Source of the DNA: Prosthecomicrobium sp. N25
Lineage (GTDB): Bacteria > Pseudomonadota > Alphaproteobacteria > Rhizobiales > Ancalomicrobiaceae
Assembly (NCBI RefSeq): GCF_037203705.1
Contig: NZ_JBBCAT010000001.1
Location: 2,391,418-2,455,417, forward strand
Length of the DNA: 64,000 nt
Direction of reading: 5' to 3'
Part shown: piece after piece, positions 34,894 to 44,134 of the stretch
Layout: every line of letters begins with the position of its first letter
Numbering within the stretch: position 1 is the stretch's first letter
The notes under the pieces: model-generated
Told to the model about the DNA's origin: nothing
Databases searched by the model: none
What the model saw: only the letters and a program-made list of their open reading frames with translations
Made by a program: the position numbers and the translations under genes

Positions 34894-35846
34894 TGGCCGG
34901 TCCCGGCCGCCGCGCGAAAGGCGGCGCCCTGCTCGCCGCCGCGTGCCTTGCGGCCTTGCCCGCGGCGGCTCAGGGCGTCAAGACCTTCTCGGCCCAGGAC
35001 CTCATGAAGGGCACGACCGCCACCCGCGAGCAGTGCGCGGCCCTTCCCCGGTCGGTCTTCGTCGAGGCCCTCGGGGAGCGGATCTGCATCCGCTACTACA
35101 TGTCCGGCCCCGCGCAGGGCCGCTCGGCGACGGTCTTCTTCCCCGGCGACAGCTTCGGCGCCGACCCCAAGGGCCGCCTCGTCCCGGACCCTGGCTACCT
35201 GACGCAGGCCCCGGAATATCTCGACGCGGCGGTCCGCGTGTGGTCCCAGCGGCTCGGCTCCCCCGTCATCTTCTTCGGCCGCATGGGCCTGCACGGCTCC
35301 TCGGGCTGGCACGGCAACCGCCGCACCCGCCTGGAAGTGGCCGTCACCCGCGCCGCCCTCGACGCCATCAAGGTCCGCGAAGGCGTGACCGGCTTCGCGG
35401 TCGTCGGCCAGTCGGGCGGGGGCCTTCTGGCCGCGGCGGCGCTGGCGGCCCGCGACGACGTCTCCTGCGCGGCGATCGCGTCGGCGCCGCTCGACTTCAA
35501 CGCCTTCGCGCGCCGCTTCGGCATCACGGTCCGGCTCGACGGCAAGCGGGCCCACTACGACGGGCTGGCCGATGTCCCGGCCGCGGCCGCCCGCACCGGC
35601 TCGCGGGTGATCGTCCTGACCGACCCGGACGACAAGGACGTGCCGGCCTCCACGCAAACCCCTTATGTCGAGGCCCTGCGGGCCGCCGGGGCGCGTCCCC
35701 TGCACCTCTTCACCGCCGGCCGCCTGAACCATGCCCTGACCGAAAAGGCCATGTTCGCCACGGCGCTCTGCCTCTCCGGCAAGCCGGACCAGGAGATCGA
35801 GAAGCGCTACGGCCGCACCGCCGCGGACGACCTGCCCCCGCCGTGA
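34893..35846 (+). CDS. Exported alpha/beta hydrolase-like protein
   Basis: A 317-residue protein with a signal peptide (GALLAAACLAALPAAAQG). The alpha/beta-hydrolase fold is suggested by the nucleophile elbow GQSGGGLLAAAAL (G-x-S-x-G), a later Asp in LTDPDDKDVP and a His in RLNHAL, in the correct order for a catalytic triad. The ATG is joined to the gatA stop by TGATG. It is likely periplasmic. No named family was recognised, and linkage to gatA may be transcriptional convenience only. Confidence 0.75.
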   Translation: MAGPGRRAKGGALLAAACLAALPAAAQGVKTFSAQDLMKGTTATREQCAALPRSVFVEALGERICIRYYMSGPAQGRSATVFFPGDSFGADPKGRLVPDPGYLTQAPEYLDAAVRVWSQRLGSPVIFFGRMGLHGSSGWHGNRRTRLEVAVTRAALDAIKVREGVTGFAVVGQSGGGLLAAAALAARDDVSCAAIASAPLDFNAFARRFGITVRLDGKRAHYDGLADVPAAAARTGSRVIVLTDPDDKDVPASTQTPYVEALRAAGARPLHLFTAGRLNHALTEKAMFATALCLSGKPDQEIEKRYGRTAADDLPPP

Positions 35847-36006
35847 GGCGAGAGACGAGCCGTTTCGGCATGCCGGGTCCATGGCGGACGGCTCGCCTCA
35901 CCAGAGGCTGACAGCCGGCCACCTCTCATGTCAGCCTGCGATCAGGGTTGCCGGGGTAAGCTGCAGCGAGGCAAACCCCATCCGTCGGCTGTTCCGAGGA
36001 CCTCTC

Positions 36007-36738
36007 ATGCGAAAATCCGTGTGCGTCGCCCTGCTCGCCCTGGCCATCCCGGCGGACGCTGATGCGGCCGGACGTCCGTCCTTCGACTGCATGACCGCCT
36101 CCACGGCGCGCGAGGTGGCGGTCTGCGCCGTCAACAGGCTCGCCGCCGCGGACCGCTCCATGGCGTCGGCCTTCCGGGCCGCCCGGCGGCGCTTCGAGGG
36201 GGCCGGCCTGCAGGCTCTGGTCGAGGATCAGCAGGCCTTCCTGCGCGACATCGACTACGGCTTCGAGCGCGATGTCTGGAACAAGGACGAGGTGACGCGG
36301 ATCCAGGAGACCGTCGATCGGCTCGTCCGCGAGAAGGACCGGAGCCTCGACGAACTCGCCACCCAGATCGAGGACCGGACCCGCTTCCTCAGCCGTGCGG
36401 GCTCCGCATCGGGCGGTTTCGGCGGGTTCTGGAGCAACCACGAGGCCACGCTCCTCCTGCGTCCGATCCGGTCCAACGTCTGGGAAGCCGAGTTCACCAT
36501 CGACACCTACGGCTTCGCCAAGGACCATTGCTACTTCCGTGCGACGTTCCGCAAGCAGGGCGAGGTCCTCGTGACCGAAGAGGCGATCGGCCTGGACGAG
36601 CGCAGCGGCGGCGACGTGCGGCTGACCCTCACCCTTCAGGACGGGCTCCTGGCCATGTCCCAGGGCCCCGGCGAAGGCCGGGCCTGCAGCCGCTTCGGCG
36701 ACCTGCAGCTCAAGCTGTTCAAGACCGCCACGCCCTGA
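36007..36738 (+). CDS. Secreted LprI-like protein (paralogue of the gene at 12088)
   Basis: A 243-residue exported protein. A signal peptide (VCVALLALAIPADADA) is followed by SFDCMTASTAREVAVCAVNRLAAADRSM, the two-cysteine pattern of the LprI/DUF1311-type N-terminal domain. A helical middle (TVDRLVREKDRSLDEL) and a beta-rich C-terminal part with LLLRPIRSNVWEAE and cysteines near 177 and 231 follow. It resembles the protein from 12088 along its whole length. LprI of Mycobacterium inhibits lysozyme; whether these do is unknown. It sits between gatA and gatB. Confidence 0.75.
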   Translation: MRKSVCVALLALAIPADADAAGRPSFDCMTASTAREVAVCAVNRLAAADRSMASAFRAARRRFEGAGLQALVEDQQAFLRDIDYGFERDVWNKDEVTRIQETVDRLVREKDRSLDELATQIEDRTRFLSRAGSASGGFGGFWSNHEATLLLRPIRSNVWEAEFTIDTYGFAKDHCYFRATFRKQGEVLVTEEAIGLDERSGGDVRLTLTLQDGLLAMSQGPGEGRACSRFGDLQLKLFKTATP

Positions 36739-36883
36739 CCCTTCCGGCACCGCGTCTCCCGTCATCCCCGGCCGCGGCGCCCGTTCCCGCCGCCACCGGC
36801 GTCCGGCCGCGCGCGGGGCTTGATCGGCCTTGCGCGAGGGATTACCCACGGAGCCGAGATCCGCTCGAAAGGCCTCGTCACCC

Positions 36884-38365
36884 ATGAACGCACCCGTCCG
36901 GTCCGCCAAGAAGTCCCAGCTCGTCAAGGGCGCCACCGGCGATTGGGAGATCGTCGTCGGGATGGAGGTGCACGCCCAGGTCAATTCCGAGGCCAAGCTC
37001 TTCTCCGGCGCCTCGACGACCTTCGGCAACGACCCGAACGCCAATGTCAGCCTTGTCGACGCGGCCATGCCGGGCATGCTGCCGGTGATCAACGAGGAAT
37101 GCGTTCGCCAGGCCGTGCGCACGGGCCTGGGCCTCAAGGCCGTCATCAACCACCGTTCGATCTTCGACCGGAAGAACTACTTCTACCCGGACCTGCCGCA
37201 GGGCTATCAGATCTCCCAGTACAAGAACCCGATCGTCGGCGAGGGCAAGATCGTGCTCGACATGCCCGACGGCGAGGTCGTCGAGGTCGGCGTCGAGCGC
37301 CTGCACCTGGAACAGGACGCGGGCAAGTCGATCCACGACCAGTCGCCGGTCTACTCCTTCGTCGACCTGAACCGATCCGGCGTCGCCTTGATGGAGATCG
37401 TCTCCCGCCCGGACCTGCGCTCCTCGGAGGAGGCCAAGGCCTATCTCTCCAAGCTGCGCACCATCCTGCGCTATCTCGGCACCTGCGACGGCGACATGGA
37501 AAAGGGCAACATGCGCGCCGACGTGAACGTCTCGGTGCGCCGCCCCGGCGAACCCCTGGGTACCCGCTGCGAGATCAAGAACGTCAACTCGATCCGCTTC
37601 GTCGGGCAGGCGATCGAATACGAGGCGCGCCGCCAGATCGGCATCCTGGAGGACGGCGGCAGCATCGTGCAGGAGACGCGTCTCTTCGATCCCGGCAAGG
37701 GCGAGACCCGCTCCATGCGGTCCAAGGAGGAGGCGCACGACTACCGCTACTTCCCCGACCCGGATCTCCTGCCGCTCGAGTTCGACCAGGCCTTCGTGGA
37801 CGACCTCGCCGCCCACCTGCCGGAGCTGCCCGACGAGAAGAAGGCCCGCTTCGTGCGCGACTACGGCGTCACCCCCTACGACGCCATGGTGCTGACGCTG
37901 GAGCGCGCCTCCGCCGACTACTTCGAGGCGGTCGCCAAGGGCCGCGACGCCAAGGCGGCGGCGAACTGGGTCATCAACGAGCTGTTCGGCCGCCTCAACA
38001 AGGAGGGCAGGGGCATCGAGGAGAGCCCCGTCTCCGCCGGCCAGCTCGGCGCCATCGTCGACCTCATCCAGGACGGCACCATCTCGGGCAAGATCGCCAA
38101 GGACCTCTTCGAGATCGTCTGGACGGAAGGCGGCGACCCGAAGCGCCTCGTCGAGGAGCGCGGCATGCGCCAGGTGACCGACACCGGCGCGATCGAGGCC
38201 GCCTGCGACGCCGTCATCGCGGCCAATCCCGACAAGGTCCAGCAGGCCAAGGCCAAGCCGACCATGATCGGATGGTTCGTCGGCCAGGTCATGAAGCAGA
38301 CCGGCGGCAAGGCGAACCCGCAGGCCGTCAACGAGATCCTGAAGGGCAAGCTCGGCATCGAGTGA
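36884..38365 (+). CDS. gatB: Asp-tRNA(Asn)/Glu-tRNA(Gln) amidotransferase subunit B
   Basis: A 493-residue GatB, the kinase/transamidase subunit that activates Glu-tRNA(Gln) with ATP. Hallmarks are [59 protein letters not shown] and the [12 protein letters not shown] stretch; the C-terminal YqeY-like tail ends LKGKLGIE. Start at ATG 36884 ([10 protein letters not shown]) gives the family length; an upstream GTG at 36830 adds 18 doubtful residues. Confidence 0.97.
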   Translation: MNAPVRSAKKSQLVKGATGDWEIVVGMEVHAQVNSEAKLFSGASTTFGNDPNANVSLVDAAMPGMLPVINEECVRQAVRTGLGLKAVINHRSIFDRKNYFYPDLPQGYQISQYKNPIVGEGKIVLDMPDGEVVEVGVERLHLEQDAGKSIHDQSPVYSFVDLNRSGVALMEIVSRPDLRSSEEAKAYLSKLRTILRYLGTCDGDMEKGNMRADVNVSVRRPGEPLGTRCEIKNVNSIRFVGQAIEYEARRQIGILEDGGSIVQETRLFDPGKGETRSMRSKEEAHDYRYFPDPDLLPLEFDQAFVDDLAAHLPELPDEKKARFVRDYGVTPYDAMVLTLERASADYFEAVAKGRDAKAAANWVINELFGRLNKEGRGIEESPVSAGQLGAIVDLIQDGTISGKIAKDLFEIVWTEGGDPKRLVEERGMRQVTDTGAIEAACDAVIAANPDKVQQAKAKPTMIGWFVGQVMKQTGGKANPQAVNEILKGKLGIE

Positions 38366-38590
38366 GCGTTGTCCGGCCGGGCCGTGCCCCCTTCGCGGGA
38401 CACCCGAATCTCGCCCGCGGCCCGCGGCTGCACGGCCGCGCGCCTTGCCTCACCGATCCTTAACCACGGCGGCCGATGGCCCGGACGTGGTAAATCCCGG
38501 CCGCCCCCTGGGTAACGCTTCCTTGTGGGTTAATGGGGAATATCGGCGTCGACGAAAACTGTGCGTGTCGGACGGCGTCGGGTAGGCTTC

Positions 38591-39361
38591 ATGGATTTCG
38601 CGACCTTCATCGGCATCGGCGGCGGCTTCGGCGTGCTGGTCATCGCCATCTTCATGGAAGGGTCGAAGCTCAGCCAGTTCATGGACCTGCTGGCCACCAA
38701 CGTCGTCATCGGCGGTGCGCTCACCACCACCATGGCCCGCTTCACGCTGGGCGGGTTCATGGCCGCCTTCACGGCCGGCCTCAAGGCGGTGACCTTCAAC
38801 CACCATGTCTCCGCCCGCGACATGATCGAGAAGATCGCCGAGCTCGCCGACGTCATGCGCAAGCAGGGCCCGCTCGGCCTGGAGCAGGTCGAGATTCACG
38901 ACGAGATGCTCGCCAAGGGGATGCGCATGGTGGCGGACGGCTTCGACCTCGCCGTCATCCGCGAGAGCCTGGAGCGCGAGCGCGACCTGCAGCTGGAACG
39001 GCTGGAGGACGCCCACAAGCTCTTCAAGTTCCTGGGCGATGCCGCGCCCGGCATGGGCATGGTCGGCACCATCATCGGCCTGATCTCCATGTTCAGCCAC
39101 ATGGACGACCCCAAAAAGATCGGCCCCGGCATGGCGGTGGCGCTGCTGACGACACTCTACGGCGCCGTGCTCGCCAACGTCGTGGCGCTGCCGATCGCCG
39201 ACAAGCTGTCCATCAAGTCGACCGAGGAGGGCATCAACATGACCCTCGTGATCGACGGCGTCCTGATGATCCGCGAGAACAAGAGCCCGGCGGTCATCCG
39301 CGACATGCTGCTGGCCTACCTGCCGCAAAAGCACCGCGCCGCCATGCAGGAAGCGGCCTGA
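38591..39361 (+). CDS. motA: MotA/PomA-type stator channel protein
   Basis: A 256-residue four-helix membrane protein of the MotA/TolQ/ExbB family. The pore motif in helix 3, GDAAPGMGMVGTIIGLI, and the region IGPGMAVALLTTLYGAVLANVVALPIADKL are typical of flagellar stator A subunits of the PomA size. A cytoplasmic loop with many charges (RESLERERDLQLERLED) would touch the rotor. It pairs with the gene 13 bases downstream. No other flagellar gene lies near, so it could be an additional stator set. ATG 38591 was chosen; the ribosome-binding site is weak. Confidence 0.88.
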   Translation: MDFATFIGIGGGFGVLVIAIFMEGSKLSQFMDLLATNVVIGGALTTTMARFTLGGFMAAFTAGLKAVTFNHHVSARDMIEKIAELADVMRKQGPLGLEQVEIHDEMLAKGMRMVADGFDLAVIRESLERERDLQLERLEDAHKLFKFLGDAAPGMGMVGTIIGLISMFSHMDDPKKIGPGMAVALLTTLYGAVLANVVALPIADKLSIKSTEEGINMTLVIDGVLMIRENKSPAVIRDMLLAYLPQKHRAAMQEAA

Positions 39362-39374
39362 GGAGAGTTCCGCC

Positions 39375-40232
39375 ATGTCGGGCAAGAAGAAGGGCGGAGG
39401 CGGCGGTCACGGCGGCGCATGGGTCATCACCTTCGCCGACCTGATGGCCCTGCTCATGGCCTTCTTCGTCATGCTCGTCGCCTCGGCCAACCAGGACAAG
39501 CAGAAGCTCGCCGACGCGGCCGGCTCCCTGCGCGAGGCCTTCGGCGTCCAACCGGAATACCGCAAGGCCGGCATCCTGGAGCGCGACGGCCTGCCGGTCC
39601 GCCAGTTCCTGAAGGAGTCGAGCCCGGTCGAGAAGAAGCTCGACGCGTCACACGCCTCCGAGCGCAACGACCAGCACGCCAAGCAGGGCCCCGAGTCCAA
39701 CACCCACGACTTCGAGCGCGCCGCCGAGGAGAAGCCGCGCCAGTACCTGACCGCCGCCGCCTCGCTCCGACAGGCCCTCGCCGACATGCCGGATATCGCC
39801 GAGATCTCCAAGCACGTGCTCTTCGAGGAGACCGACGAAGGGCTGAACGTGCGCATCGTCGACCAGGACGGCCGGTCGATGTTCCCCGAAGGCTCGCGCA
39901 CGCCCTACGACTACACCCGCAACATCGTGGCGAAGCTGGCCCCGGTCATCGCCCGCATGCCGCATCGCGTCCGGGTCAGCGGCCATACCGCGGGCGGACG
40001 GCGGGGTATCGGCAACTCCGCCTCGCCCTGGAGCCTGTCGGCCGGCCGGGCGGTCGCGATCCAGGAGATCCTCGCCGCCAACGGCGTGGGGCACGACCGC
40101 TTCGATTCGGTCGTCGGCCGCGCCGACTCCGACCCGCTCTTCCCCAATGAGCCGTTCCTGGCGGCGAACCGGCGCATCGACATCCTGCTCGTCCACGAGC
40201 CGCCGCCGATGCCGAACAGCAGCCTGCGCTGA
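39375..40232 (+). CDS. motB: MotB/PomB-type stator protein with an OmpA-like domain
   Basis: A 285-residue partner of the MotA-like channel. One transmembrane helix near the N-terminus holds the ion-binding aspartate D22 in TFADLMALLMAFFVML. A linker of about 90 residues and an OmpA-like peptidoglycan-binding domain follow (WSLSAGRAVAIQEILAANGV and NRRIDILL are conserved). The usual GHTD motif of that domain reads GHTA here (A206), so the aspartate that contacts diaminopimelate is missing. GAGGAGA lies before ATG 39375. Confidence 0.88.
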   Translation: MSGKKKGGGGGHGGAWVITFADLMALLMAFFVMLVASANQDKQKLADAAGSLREAFGVQPEYRKAGILERDGLPVRQFLKESSPVEKKLDASHASERNDQHAKQGPESNTHDFERAAEEKPRQYLTAAASLRQALADMPDIAEISKHVLFEETDEGLNVRIVDQDGRSMFPEGSRTPYDYTRNIVAKLAPVIARMPHRVRVSGHTAGGRRGIGNSASPWSLSAGRAVAIQEILAANGVGHDRFDSVVGRADSDPLFPNEPFLAANRRIDILLVHEPPPMPNSSLR

Positions 40233-40324
40233 CCGGCCCTGCGCCGCCGGGCGATTGATCCGGCGCTCGCCCCCGGCGCATTCTGCCGGCTCGCCAGTCC
40301 CCGCGTCCCCGCCCCGGTGATCCG

Positions 40325-40795
40325 ATGTCCGACCTCGTCCTCCGCCGCGCCACGCCCGACGACGTGCCGCGCCTCGTCGAGCTCTATGCCGAGGACATGC
40401 TCGGGCAGGGGCGGGAGGCGACCGGCGCCGACGACCTGCCGGTCTATCGCGAGGCCTTCGCCCGGGTGGACGCCGACCCCTCGACGACGCTCTTCGTCGC
40501 GGAGCGGGAGGGCCGCGTGGTCGGCACCTTCCAGCTGACCATCACGCCCGGCCTCGCCAGCCGCGGCGTCGTGCGCGCGACCGTCGAGGCCGTGCGCATC
40601 GAGGCCGCGCAGCGCGGCCGGGGCCTGGGCTCGGCCATGATGCGCCTCGCCGTCGAGGAGGCCGCCCGCCGCGGCGCCGACGCCGTCCAGCTGACGTCCA
40701 ACAAGGCGCGCACCGAGGCCCACCGCTTCTACGAGACGCTCGGCTTCAAGCGTTCCCACGAGGGCTTCAAGCTCGACCTGCCCCGTCGCCGGTGA
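40325..40795 (+). CDS. GNAT family N-acetyltransferase
   Basis: A 156-residue acetyl-CoA-dependent acyltransferase. RRATPDDVPRLVELYAEDM opens the fold, VEAVRIEAAQRGRGLGSAMM contains the acetyl-CoA-binding Q/R-x-x-G-x-G/A motif, and NKARTEAHRFYETLGFKRSHEGF is the C-terminal motif. The compact length and the end suggest a small-molecule or amino-group acetylase. Substrate unknown. Convergent with the next gene. Confidence 0.92.
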   Translation: MSDLVLRRATPDDVPRLVELYAEDMLGQGREATGADDLPVYREAFARVDADPSTTLFVAEREGRVVGTFQLTITPGLASRGVVRATVEAVRIEAAQRGRGLGSAMMRLAVEEAARRGADAVQLTSNKARTEAHRFYETLGFKRSHEGFKLDLPRRR

Positions 40796-40817
40796 CGGCC
40801 GGGGCGGCGCTCGACCC

Positions 40818-41333
40818 TCAATTCTCGAGATCGAAGAAGTAGTCGTCGTCGTCCTCGTCGGCGGGCGCCTGCCGCCCGCCCGCGCCGATCGCCGGCTGGG
40901 GCTCGCCCGGCCGCGGCGGCCCGGCCAGCGGCCGCTCGGGGCCGCCCTGATGGCGCGGCTCGACCACGACCGTGTCGGACCCGACCGGAATGCGGTAGGC
41001 CGCGATCAGCTGCGCGGTGACGCAGGACTTGGCGAACACCCGGAACTCGTCCGTGAGCTTGGTCAGGCCCTGAGCCTTGGCGTCGCGCTTGCAGGCCTTC
41101 CGGTAAGGCTTGGTCCGCTCCTTGATGCAGGTCCGGAGCACGGACGCATCCTCCGCGCGCGGGCCGAGTTCGCTCCGGCACTGGCCGGCGACGTACCGGA
41201 TCGCCACCCGCGTCCGAGACTTCTCGGCCTGGACGCGCGGATCCGCCGCGGCGCCCTGGGCGGAGGCGCCGGACGCCATCGTGATGGGGAGGGCGAAAAG
41301 GAGGGCACCGAGGACGAGGCCTGACTTGCGCAT
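40818..41333 (-). CDS. Exported hypothetical protein with acidic C-terminal tail
   Basis: A 171-residue protein. The signal peptide MRKSGLVLGALLFALPITM ends near ASAQ. A cysteine-containing helical domain of about 75 residues follows (CRSELGPRAED, RTCIKERTKPYRKACKRDAK, KSCVTAQL; four cysteines). A Pro/Gly-rich linker and a very acidic end (DEDDDDYFFDLEN) close it. No family recognised. Probably periplasmic. The ordered cysteines are compatible with two disulfides. Confidence 0.65.
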   Translation of the reverse strand: MRKSGLVLGALLFALPITMASGASAQGAAADPRVQAEKSRTRVAIRYVAGQCRSELGPRAEDASVLRTCIKERTKPYRKACKRDAKAQGLTKLTDEFRVFAKSCVTAQLIAAYRIPVGSDTVVVEPRHQGGPERPLAGPPRPGEPQPAIGAGGRQAPADEDDDDYFFDLEN

Positions 41334-41466
41334 GGTCGGATGGATCCGTTCGGAGGCGGGGCGGGCGGATGCGCCAAAGGCCGGCCCGTGCCGGGGCGGC
41401 GGACCGCGGTCGCATGCAGGGAGGCGGATCCGCCGGACGTGGACCGTCCGGCGGGCCCGCTCGCGA

Positions 41467-41745
41467 TCACATGCACTTGGCCATGAAGGTGAAGTAGGCC
41501 TTCCAGCCCTTGGCCCCGGTCTTCTCCTTCTCGGTCTTCCACTTGGCGTCGCAGGCCTTTTTCTGGTCGGCCGTCGAGGGTTCGTCCTCTTCGTCGGCCT
41601 TGCTGGCCGCCGCCTTGGTGGCGGCGGGCTTGGCCGGCTGCGTGGTGGCGGCCGGCTTGGTCTGGGTCTGGGTCTGCGCGAAGGATGCGGTCGGCGCGGC
41701 GGCGAGCGCGGCGGCGAGGACGGCGATCAGGATGCGGGTTGACAT
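41467..41745 (-). CDS. Small exported PsiF-like protein
   Basis: A 92-residue protein with a signal peptide (STRILIAVLAAALAAAPTASFA), a Thr/Gln/Ala/Lys-rich spacer and a conserved-looking end ADQKKACDAKWKTEKEKTGAKG plus FMAKC. The C-terminal two-cysteine pattern C-x-W/A-x…C is like that of the PsiF/phosphate-starvation and related small secreted families in rhizobia. Function unknown. It lies on the same strand as, and upstream of, the gene at 40818. Confidence 0.65.
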   Translation of the reverse strand: MSTRILIAVLAAALAAAPTASFAQTQTQTKPAATTQPAKPAATKAAASKADEEDEPSTADQKKACDAKWKTEKEKTGAKGWKAYFTFMAKCM

Positions 41746-42244
41746 GCTGCTTCCCCCTGAAGCTTGCGACGGCCGCGTTTCCCTCGTCCTGCCCCCGCCG
41801 GACGCCGCGACCGCGAACCATGAGACGCGGACGATGGTGTCGAACTCGTGGCGAATCGTGTCCACCCCGCGCAGAAGATCATAGCCCTCCGCGGCCGGCA
41901 TTGACCCCCGGCGTCGCTTATGCCGTGGAGGAAGCCCTGGTCCTGGCGAATGCGCGGCCCTTCGCGGCCCGAACGCCGTCAAGACTTCCTGTCATCGTCA
42001 ACGAATCCCTATCGCGTATCGCCAGCGATTCTGCCCGCACTACTGCAATCATTGATGAATTCGGCCCGAAGGGGTAAACCGATCGTGAAATGAAAGAAAG
42101 GTTTCCGCTGGCTTCGGACAAAATTAATCCTGCACATTAACTGCCGTTTCAAGGGATCAGTCCAGATTTTCACGTGAGAGCGGCGCCATGGATCACCTGG
42201 TGACGCTGACAATGAAAGTATAGAGAAAGTACAGGAGTACGACG
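41746..42244. other. AT-richer intergenic region (499 bp)
   Basis: No gene is seen. The last 250 bases are clearly more AT-rich than their surroundings and contain TTAA-type sites (around 42123-42140) and a lone -10-like TATAGA at 42219-42224 before the Sel1-like gene. A long regulated upstream region, or a small untranslated RNA, is possible; no hairpin plus T run was found. Confidence 0.4.
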
Positions 42245-42514
42245 ATGGCCCGCTACGAAGTCCGCGAACCCGATCTCGCCGTCATGGGGCAGCAGAACGT
42301 CACCCCGGACATGTTCTTCAAGCTCGGCATCGACTATTCGGTCGGCCGCGGCGTGTGCCCGGATCGTGTCGCGGCACACAAGTGGTTCAACCTCGCCGCC
42401 GCCCGCGGCAACCGCGACGCCGCCCGGCACCGCCAGGAGATCGCGGCCGAGATGACCGCCCACGAGATCGCCGAGGCCCAGCGCCAGGCCCGCGAGTGGC
42501 TGAGCCGGCACTGA
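42245..42514 (+). CDS. Small Sel1-like repeat protein
   Basis: An 89-residue cytosolic protein. The segment LGIDYSVGRGVCPDRVAAHKWFNLAAARGN is one Sel1-type repeat, a helix-turn-helix unit of the tetratricopeptide superfamily that mediates protein contacts. The tail is a charged helix. A strong AGGAG lies 7 bases before ATG. Short single-repeat members like this are common in Hyphomicrobiales. It is convergent with the EPS locus. Function unknown. Confidence 0.8.
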   Translation: MARYEVREPDLAVMGQQNVTPDMFFKLGIDYSVGRGVCPDRVAAHKWFNLAAARGNRDAARHRQEIAAEMTAHEIAEAQRQAREWLSRH

Positions 42515-42572
42515 GGCGGATCTTCGGATCGTCGGTCCGCGGGCCGTCCCGCGAGGCCCGGGGTCGAAGCCC

Positions 42573-44021
42573 TCAGTAGGCCTGGCGGTCGTTGACGACC
42601 TTCAGCGCGGTCATCACGATGATCCTGAGGTCCAGCCAGATGGACCAGTTGTTGATGTACCAGAGGTCGTGGTCGACCCGCGCCTCCATCAAGGCCACAT
42701 CCCTCGTTTCGCCGCGCAGGCCGTTGACCTGCGCCCAGCCCGTGATGCCCGGCTTGACGTGGTGGCGATACGCGTAAGTGGCGATCAGTTCCTCGTACTG
42801 GTTGTCGTGCGCGATCGCATGCGGACGCGGCCCGCAGATCGACATCTCGCCGCGCAGGACGTTGACGAGCTGCGGCAGTTCGTCGACCGACGTCTTCCGC
42901 AGGAGGCGGCCGAGCCTCGTTACGCGCGGATCGCCGCGCTGCGCCTGAAGCACCGTCGGCCCGTTCTCCTGGACCGTCATCGACCGGAACTTGAGGATCT
43001 CGAAACGGCGCCCGCCGAAGCCCCGCCGATGCTGCCGGAACAGGATCGGCCGGCCGGTTTCGAGGAGGATCGCGAACCCGGTCAGGACCAGCAACGGCGA
43101 CAGGATGAGGAGCGCCAGCGAGGCCACCGTCAGGTCGAGCAGGCGCTTGGCCGCCCGATCCGTCCGGTCGAGCGGGGCGCGCTGCATTTCGAAGCCGAAC
43201 AACGGTCCGAAGCGCAGCCGGTTCTGCCGCAGGATGCGCCCCGCCGGCTTGTCGGCCATCAGAAGGACCGGGAGTGGGAGCGGCGCCAGAGCCGCGAGCA
43301 GCTCGCCCGCCTGGCGCTGGTCCGACCAGGGAGCGAAGACCATGATCAGGTCGCAGCGCGTCGCCGCCAGTGCGGCGCGGACGGTCTGGCAGGCCCTGAG
43401 CGCCTCGACCGAGACGGTGCCGAGGTTCGGCGCGATCAGGTGCGCCGCCACGACCTCGATGCCCCGGTCGACGAGAACCCGCCGATGGTGGTCGTATTCG
43501 CTCGGCTCCGCGATCGCGACCACCACCGCACGGCGCAGCGAGACGAGGCCGGCGTCGATCCGGCGTCTCAGCCAGACGGACACGGCAAGATGCCAGGCGA
43601 CCAGCGTGACGCCGCCCAGCGTGAAATAGGAGAGCACCGCGACCCGCGAGTAGCTCGACCCGATCTTCAGCAGGAACGCCGCCCAGGCCGCGATGCCGAA
43701 GGCGACGAGCCACGCCCGAGCGGTATGCCGGATCTGGTGGCCGGCGTCCGGAAGGCCGTCGAGCCGATAGCCGCCCTTCGCCAGCATGGCGGCCGGGAAG
43801 ATCAGCGCCACCGTGCAGAAGACGGACCACAGGTCGTCCTGAACGTCCGGCTGTCCGCTCAGGAGCGCGGCGAGAACCAGCCCGGCTGCGCCGATCAGCA
43901 CGAGATCCGAGGCCAGCAGGAGGCATTGCAGCAGTTCCGCCCGCAGGCGCAGCTTCGGGAGGGGGGAAGACTCGCCGGCCCGGGAACTGAAGGGCAGGTC
44001 TGGACGCGGAATGTCGCTCAT
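42573..44021 (-). CDS. Polyprenyl-phosphate glycosylphosphotransferase (EPS initiation)
   Basis: A 482-residue membrane enzyme that transfers a sugar-1-phosphate, usually glucose-1-P, to undecaprenyl phosphate and so starts each repeat unit. Five N-terminal transmembrane helices and a CoA-binding-like domain (VVVAIAEPSEYDHHRRVL) come first. The catalytic domain is of the WcaJ/GumD/PssA type: KRLLDLTVASLALL, FRQHRRGFGGRRFEILKFRSM, RKTSVDELPQLVNVLRGEMSICGPRPHA and HHVKPGITGWAQVNGLRGET. Last gene of the proximal EPS block. The sugar is inferred from family only. Confidence 0.95.
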   Translation of the reverse strand: MSDIPRPDLPFSSRAGESSPLPKLRLRAELLQCLLLASDLVLIGAAGLVLAALLSGQPDVQDDLWSVFCTVALIFPAAMLAKGGYRLDGLPDAGHQIRHTARAWLVAFGIAAWAAFLLKIGSSYSRVAVLSYFTLGGVTLVAWHLAVSVWLRRRIDAGLVSLRRAVVVAIAEPSEYDHHRRVLVDRGIEVVAAHLIAPNLGTVSVEALRACQTVRAALAATRCDLIMVFAPWSDQRQAGELLAALAPLPLPVLLMADKPAGRILRQNRLRFGPLFGFEMQRAPLDRTDRAAKRLLDLTVASLALLILSPLLVLTGFAILLETGRPILFRQHRRGFGGRRFEILKFRSMTVQENGPTVLQAQRGDPRVTRLGRLLRKTSVDELPQLVNVLRGEMSICGPRPHAIAHDNQYEELIATYAYRHHVKPGITGWAQVNGLRGETRDVALMEARVDHDLWYINNWSIWLDLRIIVMTALKVVNDRQAY

Positions 44022-44134
44022 GTCTTCCAGTCTCGCTGGTCCGGCCCTCGGCGAAGGGAGGCGGCCGGGAGGACGAAAAGAGGTGCGAATCGAACCGGCA
44101 GCGCGGTCACGGTGGCGGTCGCGCGAAACGTCCG

